Source of the DNA: Desulfobacula sp.
Lineage (GTDB): Bacteria > Desulfobacterota > Desulfobacteria > Desulfobacterales > Desulfobacteraceae
DNA: 64,000 nucleotides
Assembly (NCBI GenBank): GCA_023701135.1
Contig: JAMPXP010000003.1
Location: 1-64,000, forward strand
Direction of reading: 5' to 3'
Shown here: one piece after another, positions 52,288-61,257 of the stretch
Numbering within the stretch: position 1 is the first letter of the stretch
How the letters are laid out: the number at the start of each line of letters is the position of its first letter
Made by a program: the position numbers and the translations under genes
The notes under the pieces: model-generated
Seen by the model: only the letters and a program-made list of their open reading frames with translations
Database searches by the model: none
Told to the model about the DNA's origin: nothing

Positions 52288-54360
52288 TTACCATGAAAAC
52301 CCAAGACTTTTTGAAAATTTTATAAAATCCGCCATCACAAGATGGGTCTGGTTCATCAGGATGGTTTTTGCGTCTTCTATTCCTGTATTTTCCTGGCTGG
52401 GCTTTTCAATGGGATCTTTACCAATGGCCCCGAGATATTCATTTTTAATAACAAACTCATCCTGCTCATATTGCTTTTTTCTTAATTTCCGGGATTCAAG
52501 GTTTAATGACAGTGATGCCTTTGAATTCAATTCAGCACTGATTTCAATTCTTTTTTTAAGATAATTCAAGCCTGGATCTTTAATCGCCCTTTCTTCATAA
52601 CCGTCTGCGAGGTTTTTATAAATTTCATCAAGAGGCTTATATGCACTGTAATTTGTTTTCATGGTCCGATCCCAGGGGAGAGCACCATCCAGAGAGCTTT
52701 CTCCAGTATCTTCGATTTTGTATAGCTGGGGGTATTGCAGATCCGGAACAACCCCGAGATTCTGAGTGCTTTCTCCAGACACCCGATAAAATTTTGCACT
52801 GGTAATTTTTAGCTTGCCTTCGCCAAGCGGTTGCAGCTCCTGGACTGTGCCTTTCCCAAAGCTCCTTGCCCCGACAAGGATACCCCTGTGATAATCTTTA
52901 ATGGCTCCTGCGAAAATTTCCGAAGCAGACGCGCTCATCCGGTTAATCAAGACAATCAGTGGTCCTGAGTATTCAATGGACGGGTCTTCGTCATAGAGCC
53001 GTGAAATTCTGTTTTTTGTTTTGATCTGGACGGTGGGGCCTGATTTTAAAAAAAGTCCGGTGAGGTCATTGGCCTCTTTAAGGGAACCGCCGCCATTATC
53101 CCTTAAGTCAACGATCAAACCGTCAATATTTTCTTGTTTCAGTTCGAAAAGCAGTTTCTGAACATCTTTGGTTGTGCTTTTATATTCCGGATCTCCTTTA
53201 TTGTATGCATTAAAATCCAGATAAAAGGTCGGAATTTCAATAATTCCTATTTTTAAGGGCGGGTTCGGGTGGGATAAGGTGACGATATCTTTTCGGGCAG
53301 CCTGTTCCTCTAGTTTAACCTTTTCCCTTTTGATCTGAATGGTTTTTGTGGTATCGGTTTTTTCCGAAGGAATGATTTTTAAACGAACAAAGGTATTCTG
53401 GGGACCTCGGATCATTTTTACCACGGTGTCTATCCGTTGCCCAATGGCATCTTTTATCTCTCCATTTTCTCCTTGCCCCACGCCTATAATTTTATCACCC
53501 GGCATGAGCAGGTTTGATTTGTCGGCAGGCCCTTTGGGTATTAATCGGACAACCTTGGTAAATTCGTACTCGTTTTGAAGAACAGCACCGATACCCTCGA
53601 GAGACAGGCTCATATGAATATCGAAATCCTCTGAAGCATTGGGTGGGAAATATTGAGTATGGGGATCAAAACTCGTTGTGACGCTGTTCATGAAAATCTG
53701 AAAAACATCACCGCTGTTGGTTTGCAAAAGATGCTTTAGACGATTTGAATAGGTCTTCTCAAGGGTATCGGCTATGGAGGCCTCATCCTGATTGTCCAGT
53801 ATTAGTGAAATAATATGGTTTTTCAGATCACTCTTCCACAAGGAATAAAGGGATTGCTCATCTATGCGCCACTGCAAAAGATCATCATCAACAACAAGGG
53901 AATCATTCTGAGTAAAATCAAGATCTTTTTTCCAGGTTTTAATCAATGATAAAATATATTCCAGTTTTTCCGCAGATCTGGCCAGATATAAATTAAAAAT
54001 TTCAAACCCCATATCCAGATTGCCTTTTTTCAGTTCATTATCAAAACGAAATTGATACTGGTTAAACCGGTTGATGTCGGAAAGGGTGAATAATTGCTTC
54101 ATGGGGTCCAACTGTTTGATATACCGGTTCAGAATAATGGAGGACATTTCATTGTCCAAGGTTTTTTCGGAAAAATGATTTCGCTCCAGAGAGTGTATGA
54201 TATCGATACATTGTGAAGAATATTCAGGCTTGGGAGAAATGATATCAGGGGGTGCTGCCCATAGGGACGAAGACAGGCATGCAATTACGACGATGGAAAA
54301 AATAAATTTAATAAGAATAGAAATATCAAATCGATTGGGTTTATAACAGTTGAATGTCAT
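52288..54360 (-). CDS. Tail-specific carboxy-terminal protease (Prc type, S41)
   Basis: 690 residues from the ATG at 54360, which has AAGGGA 8 bases upstream; a TTG at 54384 is an alternative. Signal peptide to about SLWA (residue 36), TSP_NTD-like helical N-terminus, PDZ domain (SLEGIGAVLQ and GDKIIGVGQG), S41 catalytic domain with Ser-Lys dyad (RMSASASEIFAG and SFGKGTVQ), and the Prc C-terminal domain. Length matches E. coli Prc (682). It degrades periplasmic proteins and may process penicillin-binding proteins. It overlaps rbgA by 20 bases. Confidence 0.93.
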   Translation of the reverse strand: MTFNCYKPNRFDISILIKFIFSIVVIACLSSSLWAAPPDIISPKPEYSSQCIDIIHSLERNHFSEKTLDNEMSSIILNRYIKQLDPMKQLFTLSDINRFNQYQFRFDNELKKGNLDMGFEIFNLYLARSAEKLEYILSLIKTWKKDLDFTQNDSLVVDDDLLQWRIDEQSLYSLWKSDLKNHIISLILDNQDEASIADTLEKTYSNRLKHLLQTNSGDVFQIFMNSVTTSFDPHTQYFPPNASEDFDIHMSLSLEGIGAVLQNEYEFTKVVRLIPKGPADKSNLLMPGDKIIGVGQGENGEIKDAIGQRIDTVVKMIRGPQNTFVRLKIIPSEKTDTTKTIQIKREKVKLEEQAARKDIVTLSHPNPPLKIGIIEIPTFYLDFNAYNKGDPEYKSTTKDVQKLLFELKQENIDGLIVDLRDNGGGSLKEANDLTGLFLKSGPTVQIKTKNRISRLYDEDPSIEYSGPLIVLINRMSASASEIFAGAIKDYHRGILVGARSFGKGTVQELQPLGEGKLKITSAKFYRVSGESTQNLGVVPDLQYPQLYKIEDTGESSLDGALPWDRTMKTNYSAYKPLDEIYKNLADGYEERAIKDPGLNYLKKRIEISAELNSKASLSLNLESRKLRKKQYEQDEFVIKNEYLGAIGKDPIEKPSQENTGIEDAKTILMNQTHLVMADFIKFSKSLGFSW

Positions 54361-55189
54361 TTTCATATTCCCTTGGGGTTTCAAAACTAATGTTTCCTAT
54401 CTTACCAGCTCTGAGCTCTCGGATCAATGTTTCTGAGGCTTTTTGAAAATCGACAAGGCCTCCTTTTTTCAAATAGCCCCGTTTCATCCCGATATGCTCA
54501 ATAAGCACCGCCGGATCATCTGGAATGGTTTCCAGGAAAGGGTATCTTTCCTTCAAGCAGTATGGATATCGTTTGATCAGCATAGCAGCGGCAAAAAATG
54601 CAATATCAGTATAGTCAAAGGCCGTATCGGATATGGCGCCGCTGACCGCCAGAAGATATGCTTTTTCCTTGGGTTCTATGACCGGTGATAATATCCCGGG
54701 TGTGTCATAGATATCAATATTATTGGGCAGGCTGGTTCTCTGTTGGTGTTTGGTAATGGCGGGTGAATTTCCGGTTTTGGCAATTTTTTTTCCGGAAAGG
54801 GTATTTAAAATAGTGGATTTTCCGGTATTCGGGATGCCCAAAACCATGATTTTCAGTTTTCTGGCTTTATTTCTGATGGTCTTTTCAACGCAGTCGTTTA
54901 AAGCGTAAAGCACCTGGGAAGGATGGGTCCCACAGGTTGATAAAGCAGGAATCTGGTTATTTTTAAAATATTCAAGCCATAGAGGTGTTATTTCCGGGTC
55001 GGCCAAATCGGCTTTATTTAATACTTTGAGCCTGAATTTATGTTTGCAGAGCTTTCCCACAAAAGGGTTTGAGCTTGCCATGGGTAGCCTTGCATCTAGA
55101 ATTTCCAGGATGGCATCAACCCTGGAAATTTCCTTTGTCAAAAGGTTTTCTGTTTCCAGCATATGGCCGGGAAACCATTGGATGGTCAT
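54341..55189 (-). CDS. YlqF/RbgA-type circularly permuted GTPase
   Basis: 282 residues. The G motifs are permuted: G4 NKADLAD (about 58-64) comes before G1 GIPNTGKST (about 118-126), then the G2/switch segment and G3 DTPGI (about 161-165), as in RbgA/YlqF. The C-terminal ANTAR-like domain follows. RbgA acts in late assembly of the 50S subunit. The ATG has no strong Shine-Dalgarno but the N-terminus IQWFPGHM matches the family. Confidence 0.93.
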   Translation of the reverse strand: MTIQWFPGHMLETENLLTKEISRVDAILEILDARLPMASSNPFVGKLCKHKFRLKVLNKADLADPEITPLWLEYFKNNQIPALSTCGTHPSQVLYALNDCVEKTIRNKARKLKIMVLGIPNTGKSTILNTLSGKKIAKTGNSPAITKHQQRTSLPNNIDIYDTPGILSPVIEPKEKAYLLAVSGAISDTAFDYTDIAFFAAAMLIKRYPYCLKERYPFLETIPDDPAVLIEHIGMKRGYLKKGGLVDFQKASETLIRELRAGKIGNISFETPREYENDIQLL

Positions 55190-55243
55190 TTTTGATACGT
55201 CTCTATTCTGAGTTAAACTGCTCTATTCGAACAACCTATGAAT

Positions 55244-56005
55244 CTATTTGAAATTTTCAAGTAATTGCTTTATCAGGTTTGAATTGGCGGAAACGATGCC
55301 TTTTTCAGGAAAATACACATCTCCGTTAAAATCACAGACCTTTCCCCCGGCTTTTTCAACGATAAATGCACCGGCTGCAATATCATAAAGGTTAAGGTTC
55401 ATTTCCCAGAAACCGTCTAGTTTTCCACAGGCCACATAACATAGATCAATGGCGGCTGATCCGAATCGTCGAATATCTCTTAACTGGGGGACGATTTTGG
55501 TAAAATAGGGAAGATTGTTATGTTTTGCCTCTGCTCTCAAACAAGCAAACCCTGTTGCCATAACGCTGTTGATAAGGGTATCGGTCGTTGAAACATGAAT
55601 TGGAGTGCCGTTTAGAAAAGCACCGAGGTCTTGATCTGCATAGAACAATTCATCCAGGCGGGGGGCAAATACGGCAGCGCAAATGGGGCGACCCTCAAGC
55701 TGCACAGCAATGCTGATGGAGTAAAACGGTTGCTGGTGCAGAAAGGAAGTCGTTCCGTCGATGGGATCAATGATCCATAGATAATCGGAAGAAAATCCGC
55801 TTCTCCCGGTTTCTTCACCCAGAATATCGTGGCTTGGATATTTTGTTCTGATGTTTTCAATAATGAAATCTTCAATTCTTTTATCGATTGTTGTGACCAG
55901 GTCTTTTCTGTTTTTAAAACTCACATCAGATGGTAAGAGCCGCCTTTGCTCGGTTTTACAGATGGCGCCGGCTTTTTGAATGAGATTCCTTAGAAATTCT
56001 ATCAA
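55244..56005 (-). CDS. Inositol-1-monophosphatase family protein
   Basis: 253 residues. Metal-binding motifs of the IMPase fold are intact: GEETG (about 66-70), DPIDGTTSF (about 84-92) and the late YDIAAGAFIVEKAGG segment. It would hydrolyse inositol phosphates or related sugar phosphates; SuhB-type RNA-related roles also exist. Upstream is a 158-base gap; downstream rbgA starts 55 bases away. Confidence 0.93.
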   Translation of the reverse strand: MIEFLRNLIQKAGAICKTEQRRLLPSDVSFKNRKDLVTTIDKRIEDFIIENIRTKYPSHDILGEETGRSGFSSDYLWIIDPIDGTTSFLHQQPFYSISIAVQLEGRPICAAVFAPRLDELFYADQDLGAFLNGTPIHVSTTDTLINSVMATGFACLRAEAKHNNLPYFTKIVPQLRDIRRFGSAAIDLCYVACGKLDGFWEMNLNLYDIAAGAFIVEKAGGKVCDFNGDVYFPEKGIVSANSNLIKQLLENFK

Positions 56006-56163
56006 TCATACCCCTAATTCAATATGAGGATTAATATATGAACTATGCCATATAAGCTTTTTTTTTTCAAAGGTAAATATCCAAAGAAGCCGGAGTTGGT
56101 TTTATCGCCATGGAATTTTCCAAAACAGGATGGTTCCCACATATGAACGGTTAAAATTTGAAG

Positions 56164-56325
56164 TCAGGCAGCGGAGGGGGTATCAGTAGAAATTTCTTTT
56201 TTCGGTTTCTGTTGTTTTTTAAAACAGAGTTTGTCTTCTCTTATTATGGCACATAATTTGTGATTGTGTAATTCTTTGCAGGTGGCATGATTATAGAGAG
56301 GGCATTCCGGGTATTGTTTAGACAT
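56164..56325 (-). CDS. Small Cys-rich protein of unknown function
   Basis: 53 residues from the ATG at 56325, which has AAAGGA 7 bases upstream; nine extra residues are open further up without a site. Cysteines occur as CPLYNHATC, then KLC twice (HNHKLCAII and EDKLCFKK), with His between them, a layout suited to a small zinc or iron-sulfur site. A Ser/Thr/Ala-rich tail follows. No function is recognised. It lies in the gap between the SidJ-like and IMPase genes. Confidence 0.6.
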   Translation of the reverse strand: MSKQYPECPLYNHATCKELHNHKLCAIIREDKLCFKKQQKPKKEISTDTPSAA

Positions 56326-56371
56326 TTTGATTCCTTTATATGATGTCCCCAAAGAATGTGTAACTTATACC

Positions 56372-57976
56372 TTAATTCCAGCATGCTTTCAACCCATTTT
56401 CCGTGATAAATCTGTCCGAGATGCACAGAGATGACAGACAGAAGAGAAATTCAATCAATTCCGGAACCGATATGGGCTGGTTAAATCCGCCAAGATGGGG
56501 ACCGGTATTCAGAATGATATCCTTTTCGCCTTTGTGAATGGTTTTCACAACTGATCCTTCATATCCTCGGGATATCAGGAAAGTTTCAAATTCTATGTCA
56601 CTCATATTTATCTGATCCTGAATACGGAGGATTTCTTCCATATGATGATCCTTTCCCATATTATCTATGAGTCTATCAATCAGGCTTTCCTTTAAAAAGA
56701 GCGGAAGGTTTTTCGGCAAAAGGCCTGTTACCCCATGGTAATAATTTCGGACAGCCTCAGTGACCATTTCGATAAACAGATTTCGATCAAAAAGAGTCCT
56801 TAAATCCAATGGGTTCCCTTTTTCATCAAATCCTTTTTGTTCAGGAGCCCTATTTCTGAAAAAACTTCCCATGACGAGAATAAATCCAAGAATATGTTCT
56901 CCGATGAAATGCCGCAGTTCTTTCGAATTTTTGAGGAGAGTCAGATGCTCAAAATCTCTTAATCCGGATTTGGCAAAATTGGGGTAGCGGCATGATTCGA
57001 GCCATCTATCAAGCCTTCCACCCTGCTCCCAGATATAAAGGCCCTGATCCTGACGCCGGATTTGCTGCGCCCGGTTGTGAAACAAAGGGATGATAGCCGT
57101 ATGGATGATCCCCATTGAGGTCAGTTTACCGAGGAGCCATGCATTTCGTCGATAAATTTCTACTATTTCTTTTTTTTGATCCTGAAAATGCCAAGGCTCG
57201 TTTGCATATTTAAAATAGTCTTTATCTGCAATAAACATAATCGCAAGAAAATCCGGGTGGACTTCCCGGTTTTTCAGGATAAAATCCGGCACCTGATTTA
57301 ATTTGAAAAGAAAGTGATGGTGAATACAGAGCGGAGCAGGGGCTAAAAAATTCAATTCGCGGCAGGCGGGATGGGTATTCAAAAATGAAAGCCAGTTTGC
57401 TTCCCGTATCAGTTCAATTGCATTTTTTTTTGTTCTGGCAAATTTGATACAGGCCATTTTCCCGCTGTGTAATGGATATATCAGTGTCCTTCCCTGCCAT
57501 CGGAATGTATTGATATCAGTAATGCCTTGGGTGGAGAGGCATGACTCAAAAGGCAGTAAATAAAAATCCAGGTGATTTTGTTCATTCATATCCGGCCCGG
57601 CAATATTCAAAGGCAAAGAACCCAGCGCTTCAGAGACAGCGCGATGCTTTTTGCCCTTGGTTGAAATCAGAAGGCTCTGGAGGCGGGAAAGAACTGAATG
57701 CAATAAAGGGTGGCTGATATCCGTTGATATATGAATCAGCGCGTCAGCCGCTTCCTTATATAGAAAAAAAGCCTGTCTTTGAGAATCGTGACGAGGTGAT
57801 TGAAGAACCGAGAAAAGCGCTTCAAGGGTTTGATCCCTGATCGTATCCACAGCTTTTTTAATATGGGAAAAAAGATACTGGACCGCCAGATAGGTTGCTG
57901 AAAAATCGATAGTGTTATTTAATAGCTGAAGTTCTGTATGAATCCGGCTGCTATTGGTTTCTGAAAAAACTGTCAA
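56372..57976 (-). CDS. SidJ-like kinase-fold protein (probable pseudokinase)
   Basis: 534 residues from a TTG at 57976 (no better start upstream). Residues about 1-125 are helical, HEAT-like. From about 155 a kinase-like fold is suggested: the beta-3 lysine K178 (MACIKFA), helix-C Glu E192 (REANWLSFL), a catalytic-loop equivalent GIIHTAIIPLFHN (289-301) lacking the HRD Asp, and DFE (341-343) in place of DFG. The HTAIIPLFHNR...YPNF...RDFEHL block is what I associate with proteins annotated as SidJ-related pseudokinases in this group. SidJ itself is a Legionella polyglutamylase. Function here is unknown. Confidence 0.55.
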   Translation of the reverse strand: MTVFSETNSSRIHTELQLLNNTIDFSATYLAVQYLFSHIKKAVDTIRDQTLEALFSVLQSPRHDSQRQAFFLYKEAADALIHISTDISHPLLHSVLSRLQSLLISTKGKKHRAVSEALGSLPLNIAGPDMNEQNHLDFYLLPFESCLSTQGITDINTFRWQGRTLIYPLHSGKMACIKFARTKKNAIELIREANWLSFLNTHPACRELNFLAPAPLCIHHHFLFKLNQVPDFILKNREVHPDFLAIMFIADKDYFKYANEPWHFQDQKKEIVEIYRRNAWLLGKLTSMGIIHTAIIPLFHNRAQQIRRQDQGLYIWEQGGRLDRWLESCRYPNFAKSGLRDFEHLTLLKNSKELRHFIGEHILGFILVMGSFFRNRAPEQKGFDEKGNPLDLRTLFDRNLFIEMVTEAVRNYYHGVTGLLPKNLPLFLKESLIDRLIDNMGKDHHMEEILRIQDQINMSDIEFETFLISRGYEGSVVKTIHKGEKDIILNTGPHLGGFNQPISVPELIEFLFCLSSLCISDRFITENGLKACWN

Positions 57977-57995
57977 GGTATGTCATGTAGATATA

Positions 57996-58979
57996 TTAAT
58001 CTGTTAATGATTTTTCTTTGATCGTTGAGGGATTAGACGAATCAATATTAACCTGAGGTTTCGGCTTTAGCGGTTCGGATGCCGGTGTTTTGGGAGAGAC
58101 CTGCGACGGGGTAGTATTTGAGTTGTCCAAGTCTTTTTGGAGCCTTGATAAATTGGTGGTTAATTTTAGATCAAGATTTTGAACCTGTTTGTCCAGTTTT
58201 GTGATATGAGAGTTCAGCTCTTCCCTTAAAAATTTAATTTTTTCATCCAATTTGGCTTGAGAGAGGCTCTCCTGTTCCATTTTTTTAAGCTTTTTATCCA
58301 TCAGGCTCGCATCTTTCTGCAGCTCCCCAATCTGTTGATCGTAATTCCCGAGTGCTGCAAGTTTTGAGTCAAAGCCTTTTTTAAAGCTCGAAAATTCCTC
58401 TTTCATCTGTTTGATGTCTTGATTCAACTCTGTTTGAATCTTGGTCTGAGAAGAAAGGAGTTCCTTATTAACCCTTTCAATGCTTTGAAGGGTCAGTTTA
58501 TTTTGGTTTGAATTGTTGGAAACCTGAGTATCCAGTTTTGCTAACTGATCTTTGATGGCGGCGCTGTCAGCCTTTGAGGTCGTCAATTTTGCAATCTGAC
58601 CCTCGATCCCTACAGTTTTTTTGTCCATGGATTCCAGATCAAACCTGTTTTTTTCAGCTTTCACATCCAAGGCACTGAGCTGCTCTTGAAATTGCTGTGA
58701 AATTTTTTCGACCTCGGTCTGTTTGTTCAAATTTGCAGATGTCAGTTTTCCCCTCATGTCCAGATAAGCAAAGAAAATAATGATACCCATAAGACAGGGC
58801 AGAAGGACTGAAATCAGGGTAATCCGCTTGGATAGTGTTTCAAGCTTGATATGGTTGATGTCCGGATGATAGTCCGGTGCCTCGGTTCCCATTTCGGTAT
58901 ATTTATTTTCGGGCTGCTCCCCATCCTCATTAAAATCGGGTAAGCCGGGTCTGAAATCTTTTAAATTCATTGAATTCAC
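57996..58979 (-). CDS. Coiled-coil membrane protein of unknown function
   Basis: 327 residues from a GTG at 58979 (an ATG three codons later is equally possible). A hydrophilic N-terminal tail (about 1-50), one membrane segment (about 53-72), then about 215 residues of continuous heptad coiled coil rich in K, E, Q and L, and a Pro/Ser-rich C-terminal tail. The topology suits a periplasmic stalk or spacer. It lies 18 bases after guaA and 19 before the SidJ-like gene, so it is in that operon. No homologous family is recognised. Confidence 0.8.
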   Translation of the reverse strand: MNSMNLKDFRPGLPDFNEDGEQPENKYTEMGTEAPDYHPDINHIKLETLSKRITLISVLLPCLMGIIIFFAYLDMRGKLTSANLNKQTEVEKISQQFQEQLSALDVKAEKNRFDLESMDKKTVGIEGQIAKLTTSKADSAAIKDQLAKLDTQVSNNSNQNKLTLQSIERVNKELLSSQTKIQTELNQDIKQMKEEFSSFKKGFDSKLAALGNYDQQIGELQKDASLMDKKLKKMEQESLSQAKLDEKIKFLREELNSHITKLDKQVQNLDLKLTTNLSRLQKDLDNSNTTPSQVSPKTPASEPLKPKPQVNIDSSNPSTIKEKSLTD

Positions 58980-58997
58980 TTTCTTTCTGTTAATTTT

Positions 58998-60527
58998 TTA
59001 TTCCCATTCAATGGTGCCGGGTGGTTTGGATGTGATATCAAAAACAACTCTGTTGATATTATCCACTTCATTGATGATTCTATTGGATATTTTGCCCAGA
59101 AGATCATGGGGCAATTTTGCCCAGTCCGCCGTCATTGCATCGTTGCTGGTGACGGCCCGGATGGCAATGCAATTGGCAAAGGTCCGTTTGTCTCCCATGA
59201 CACCGACGCTTTTCACCGGGAGAAGAACGGCAAAGGACTGCCATAATTCCCTGTAAAGTCCGGCTTTCCGTATTTCATCAAGCAATATGGCGTCGGCCTC
59301 TCTCAATATTTCAAGACGGAAGGCTGTGATTTCACCCATGATCCGTATGGCAAGGCCGGGACCTGGGAAAGGTTGCCGCCAGATCAGATCATCGTGAAGG
59401 CCCAGTTCGGCCCCAAGTTTTCTGACCTCATCCTTGAAGAGAAGCTGCAAGGGTTCTATGAGTTTGAGCTTCATCTTTTCAGGAAGCCCGCCCACATTAT
59501 GATGGGATTTGATAATGGAACTAGGACCGCCAAAGGCAGATTTGGATTCGATAATATCCGGATAAAGGGTTCCCTGGCCGAGAAACTCCGCACCCTCGAT
59601 CTCAGCCGCTTCTGCTTCAAATACCTCAATAAAAAGGCTGCCGATGATTTTTCGTTTTTTTTCAGGATCGGTTACACCTTGCAGTTTGGATAAGAATTTT
59701 TCTTTTGCATCGACAAATCGAATATTAAGATCAAGATTTTTAATCAGGCTTATTTCAAGAGCTTCTTTTTCATTTTTTCTCAACAGGCCGTTATCAACAA
59801 AGATACAAAAAAGATGTTTTCCAATGGCTTTATGGATAAGGGATGCGGCAACAGAAGAATCAACCCCCCCGGATAACCCCATAATCACCTTTTTATCCCC
59901 CACGGCATCTTTGATCTGAGAAACGGCGCCATCGCAAAAGGACTTCATGGTCCAGCTTTTACTGCAATGACAAACATCGAATAAAAAATGGCCGATCATG
60001 GCTGATCCGTTTATGGAGTGTTCAACTTCGGGATGGAATTGAAGGCCATAGATTTTTTGCTTATGATGGGCTATGGCGGCAATGGGTGTGTTTTCTGTGG
60101 AGGCGGTAACAACAAAATTTTCAGGCAGTTCCATGGCTGAGTCACCATGGCTCATCCAGCATTGGAACCCGGTGCCCATATCTTTGAACAAGGGCTCGGC
60201 ATCTATAATATCCAAATTGGCAAAACCGTATTCTTTTTTTTCCGCTTTTTTAATTTTCCCTCCAAGGGAATGAACCATATAGTGCATGCCATAACAGATT
60301 CCCAGAATGGGAACGCCCAGATCAAAAAGAGATTTATCTATAATAGGGCTGTTGTCTTCGTATATGCTGGAAGGACCGCCGGAAAGGATGATGCCCTGGG
60401 GTTGAAGGCTTCTGATTTTGGAAACGCTGATATTTGAGGGTTCTACCTGGCAATAGACGTTGTGTTCACGGACCCTTCTTGCAATAAGCTGATTGAACTG
60501 AGAGCCGAAATCAATAATTATAATCAT
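58998..60527 (-). CDS. guaA: GMP synthase (glutamine-hydrolysing)
   Basis: 509 residues from the ATG at 60527, which has AGGA 9 bases upstream; the open frame continues 43 codons further up but is unrelated to the family. The class I amidotransferase domain (Cys in GICYGMHY, His-Glu in LQFHPEVEH) is followed by the ATP-pyrophosphatase domain with GLSGGVDSSVAASL (P-loop) and the dimerisation domain ending in KPPGTIEWE. It makes GMP from XMP. Confidence 0.97.
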   Translation of the reverse strand: MIIIIDFGSQFNQLIARRVREHNVYCQVEPSNISVSKIRSLQPQGIILSGGPSSIYEDNSPIIDKSLFDLGVPILGICYGMHYMVHSLGGKIKKAEKKEYGFANLDIIDAEPLFKDMGTGFQCWMSHGDSAMELPENFVVTASTENTPIAAIAHHKQKIYGLQFHPEVEHSINGSAMIGHFLFDVCHCSKSWTMKSFCDGAVSQIKDAVGDKKVIMGLSGGVDSSVAASLIHKAIGKHLFCIFVDNGLLRKNEKEALEISLIKNLDLNIRFVDAKEKFLSKLQGVTDPEKKRKIIGSLFIEVFEAEAAEIEGAEFLGQGTLYPDIIESKSAFGGPSSIIKSHHNVGGLPEKMKLKLIEPLQLLFKDEVRKLGAELGLHDDLIWRQPFPGPGLAIRIMGEITAFRLEILREADAILLDEIRKAGLYRELWQSFAVLLPVKSVGVMGDKRTFANCIAIRAVTSNDAMTADWAKLPHDLLGKISNRIINEVDNINRVVFDITSKPPGTIEWE

Positions 60528-60693
60528 GAAATTATTCCTGTTTGATTTTTTTTCTGAACCACAATATTTCCTATAAACCTGATAAAAAAGCAAGTTGTTT
60601 TTACCCGATAGTTGCCATTTGATGATGAATATGATTAAAGAGGAGAATGATATCATTATCAGTAGTTTTTATCCGCTAAACGAGGAGTGTTAC

Positions 60694-61257
60694 ATGTATT
60701 TATCAAGTGATTTGAAAAAGGGTTTGAAATTTGAAATAGATGGAGAACCTCATGTTATTGTTGATTTTGAATTTAAAAAACCGGGAAAAGGACAGGCTCT
60801 TTATAAATGTAAATTAAAAAACATGATCACCGGTTCCCAGTTCGAACGAACCTATCGGTCCGGGGAGAAATTTAAAAAAGCTGATCTTGAAGAACAGGAT
60901 ATGGAATATCTTTACAAAGACAAGGATACCTATTGTTTTATGAATTCGTCCAATTATGAGCAACATTTTCTGACCAAAGAACAATTGGGAGATGTGACTG
61001 ACCTTTTAAAGGATAATACGGTTTGCACGATTTTATTATTTAATGGTGTTCCCATCGGTGTGACCCTGCCGAATTTTATCAATTTGAAGATTGTGGAATC
61101 GGAGCCCTGGGCAAAGGGAGATACAGCAACCGGCAGCACAAAGCCTGCCGTCCTTGAAACAGGTTTTGAAGTCCAGGTTCCCCCTTTTGTTGAAAAAGGA
61201 CAGGTGATAAAGATTGATACCCGGACCCGTGAATATGTCGAAAGGGTCAATGCCTGA
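60694..61257 (+). CDS. efp: Elongation factor P
   Basis: 187 residues from the ATG at 60694, which has GAGGAG 6 bases upstream; the longer frame from 60595 is not EF-P-like. EF-P relieves ribosome stalling at polyproline. The modification loop KKPGKGQALYKCKLKN carries Lys32 at the tip (equivalent to E. coli Lys34), a residue that can be beta-lysylated or otherwise modified. No epmA or epmB-type gene is next to it. It ends inside the start of the hybrid kinase gene (8-base overlap). Confidence 0.97.
   Translation: MYLSSDLKKGLKFEIDGEPHVIVDFEFKKPGKGQALYKCKLKNMITGSQFERTYRSGEKFKKADLEEQDMEYLYKDKDTYCFMNSSNYEQHFLTKEQLGDVTDLLKDNTVCTILLFNGVPIGVTLPNFINLKIVESEPWAKGDTATGSTKPAVLETGFEVQVPPFVEKGQVIKIDTRTREYVERVNA

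Noticed and set aside
60528..60656. Forty-three extra codons at the start of guaA
   Set aside because: The added residues are unrelated to GMP synthase, and AGGA sits before the ATG at 60527.
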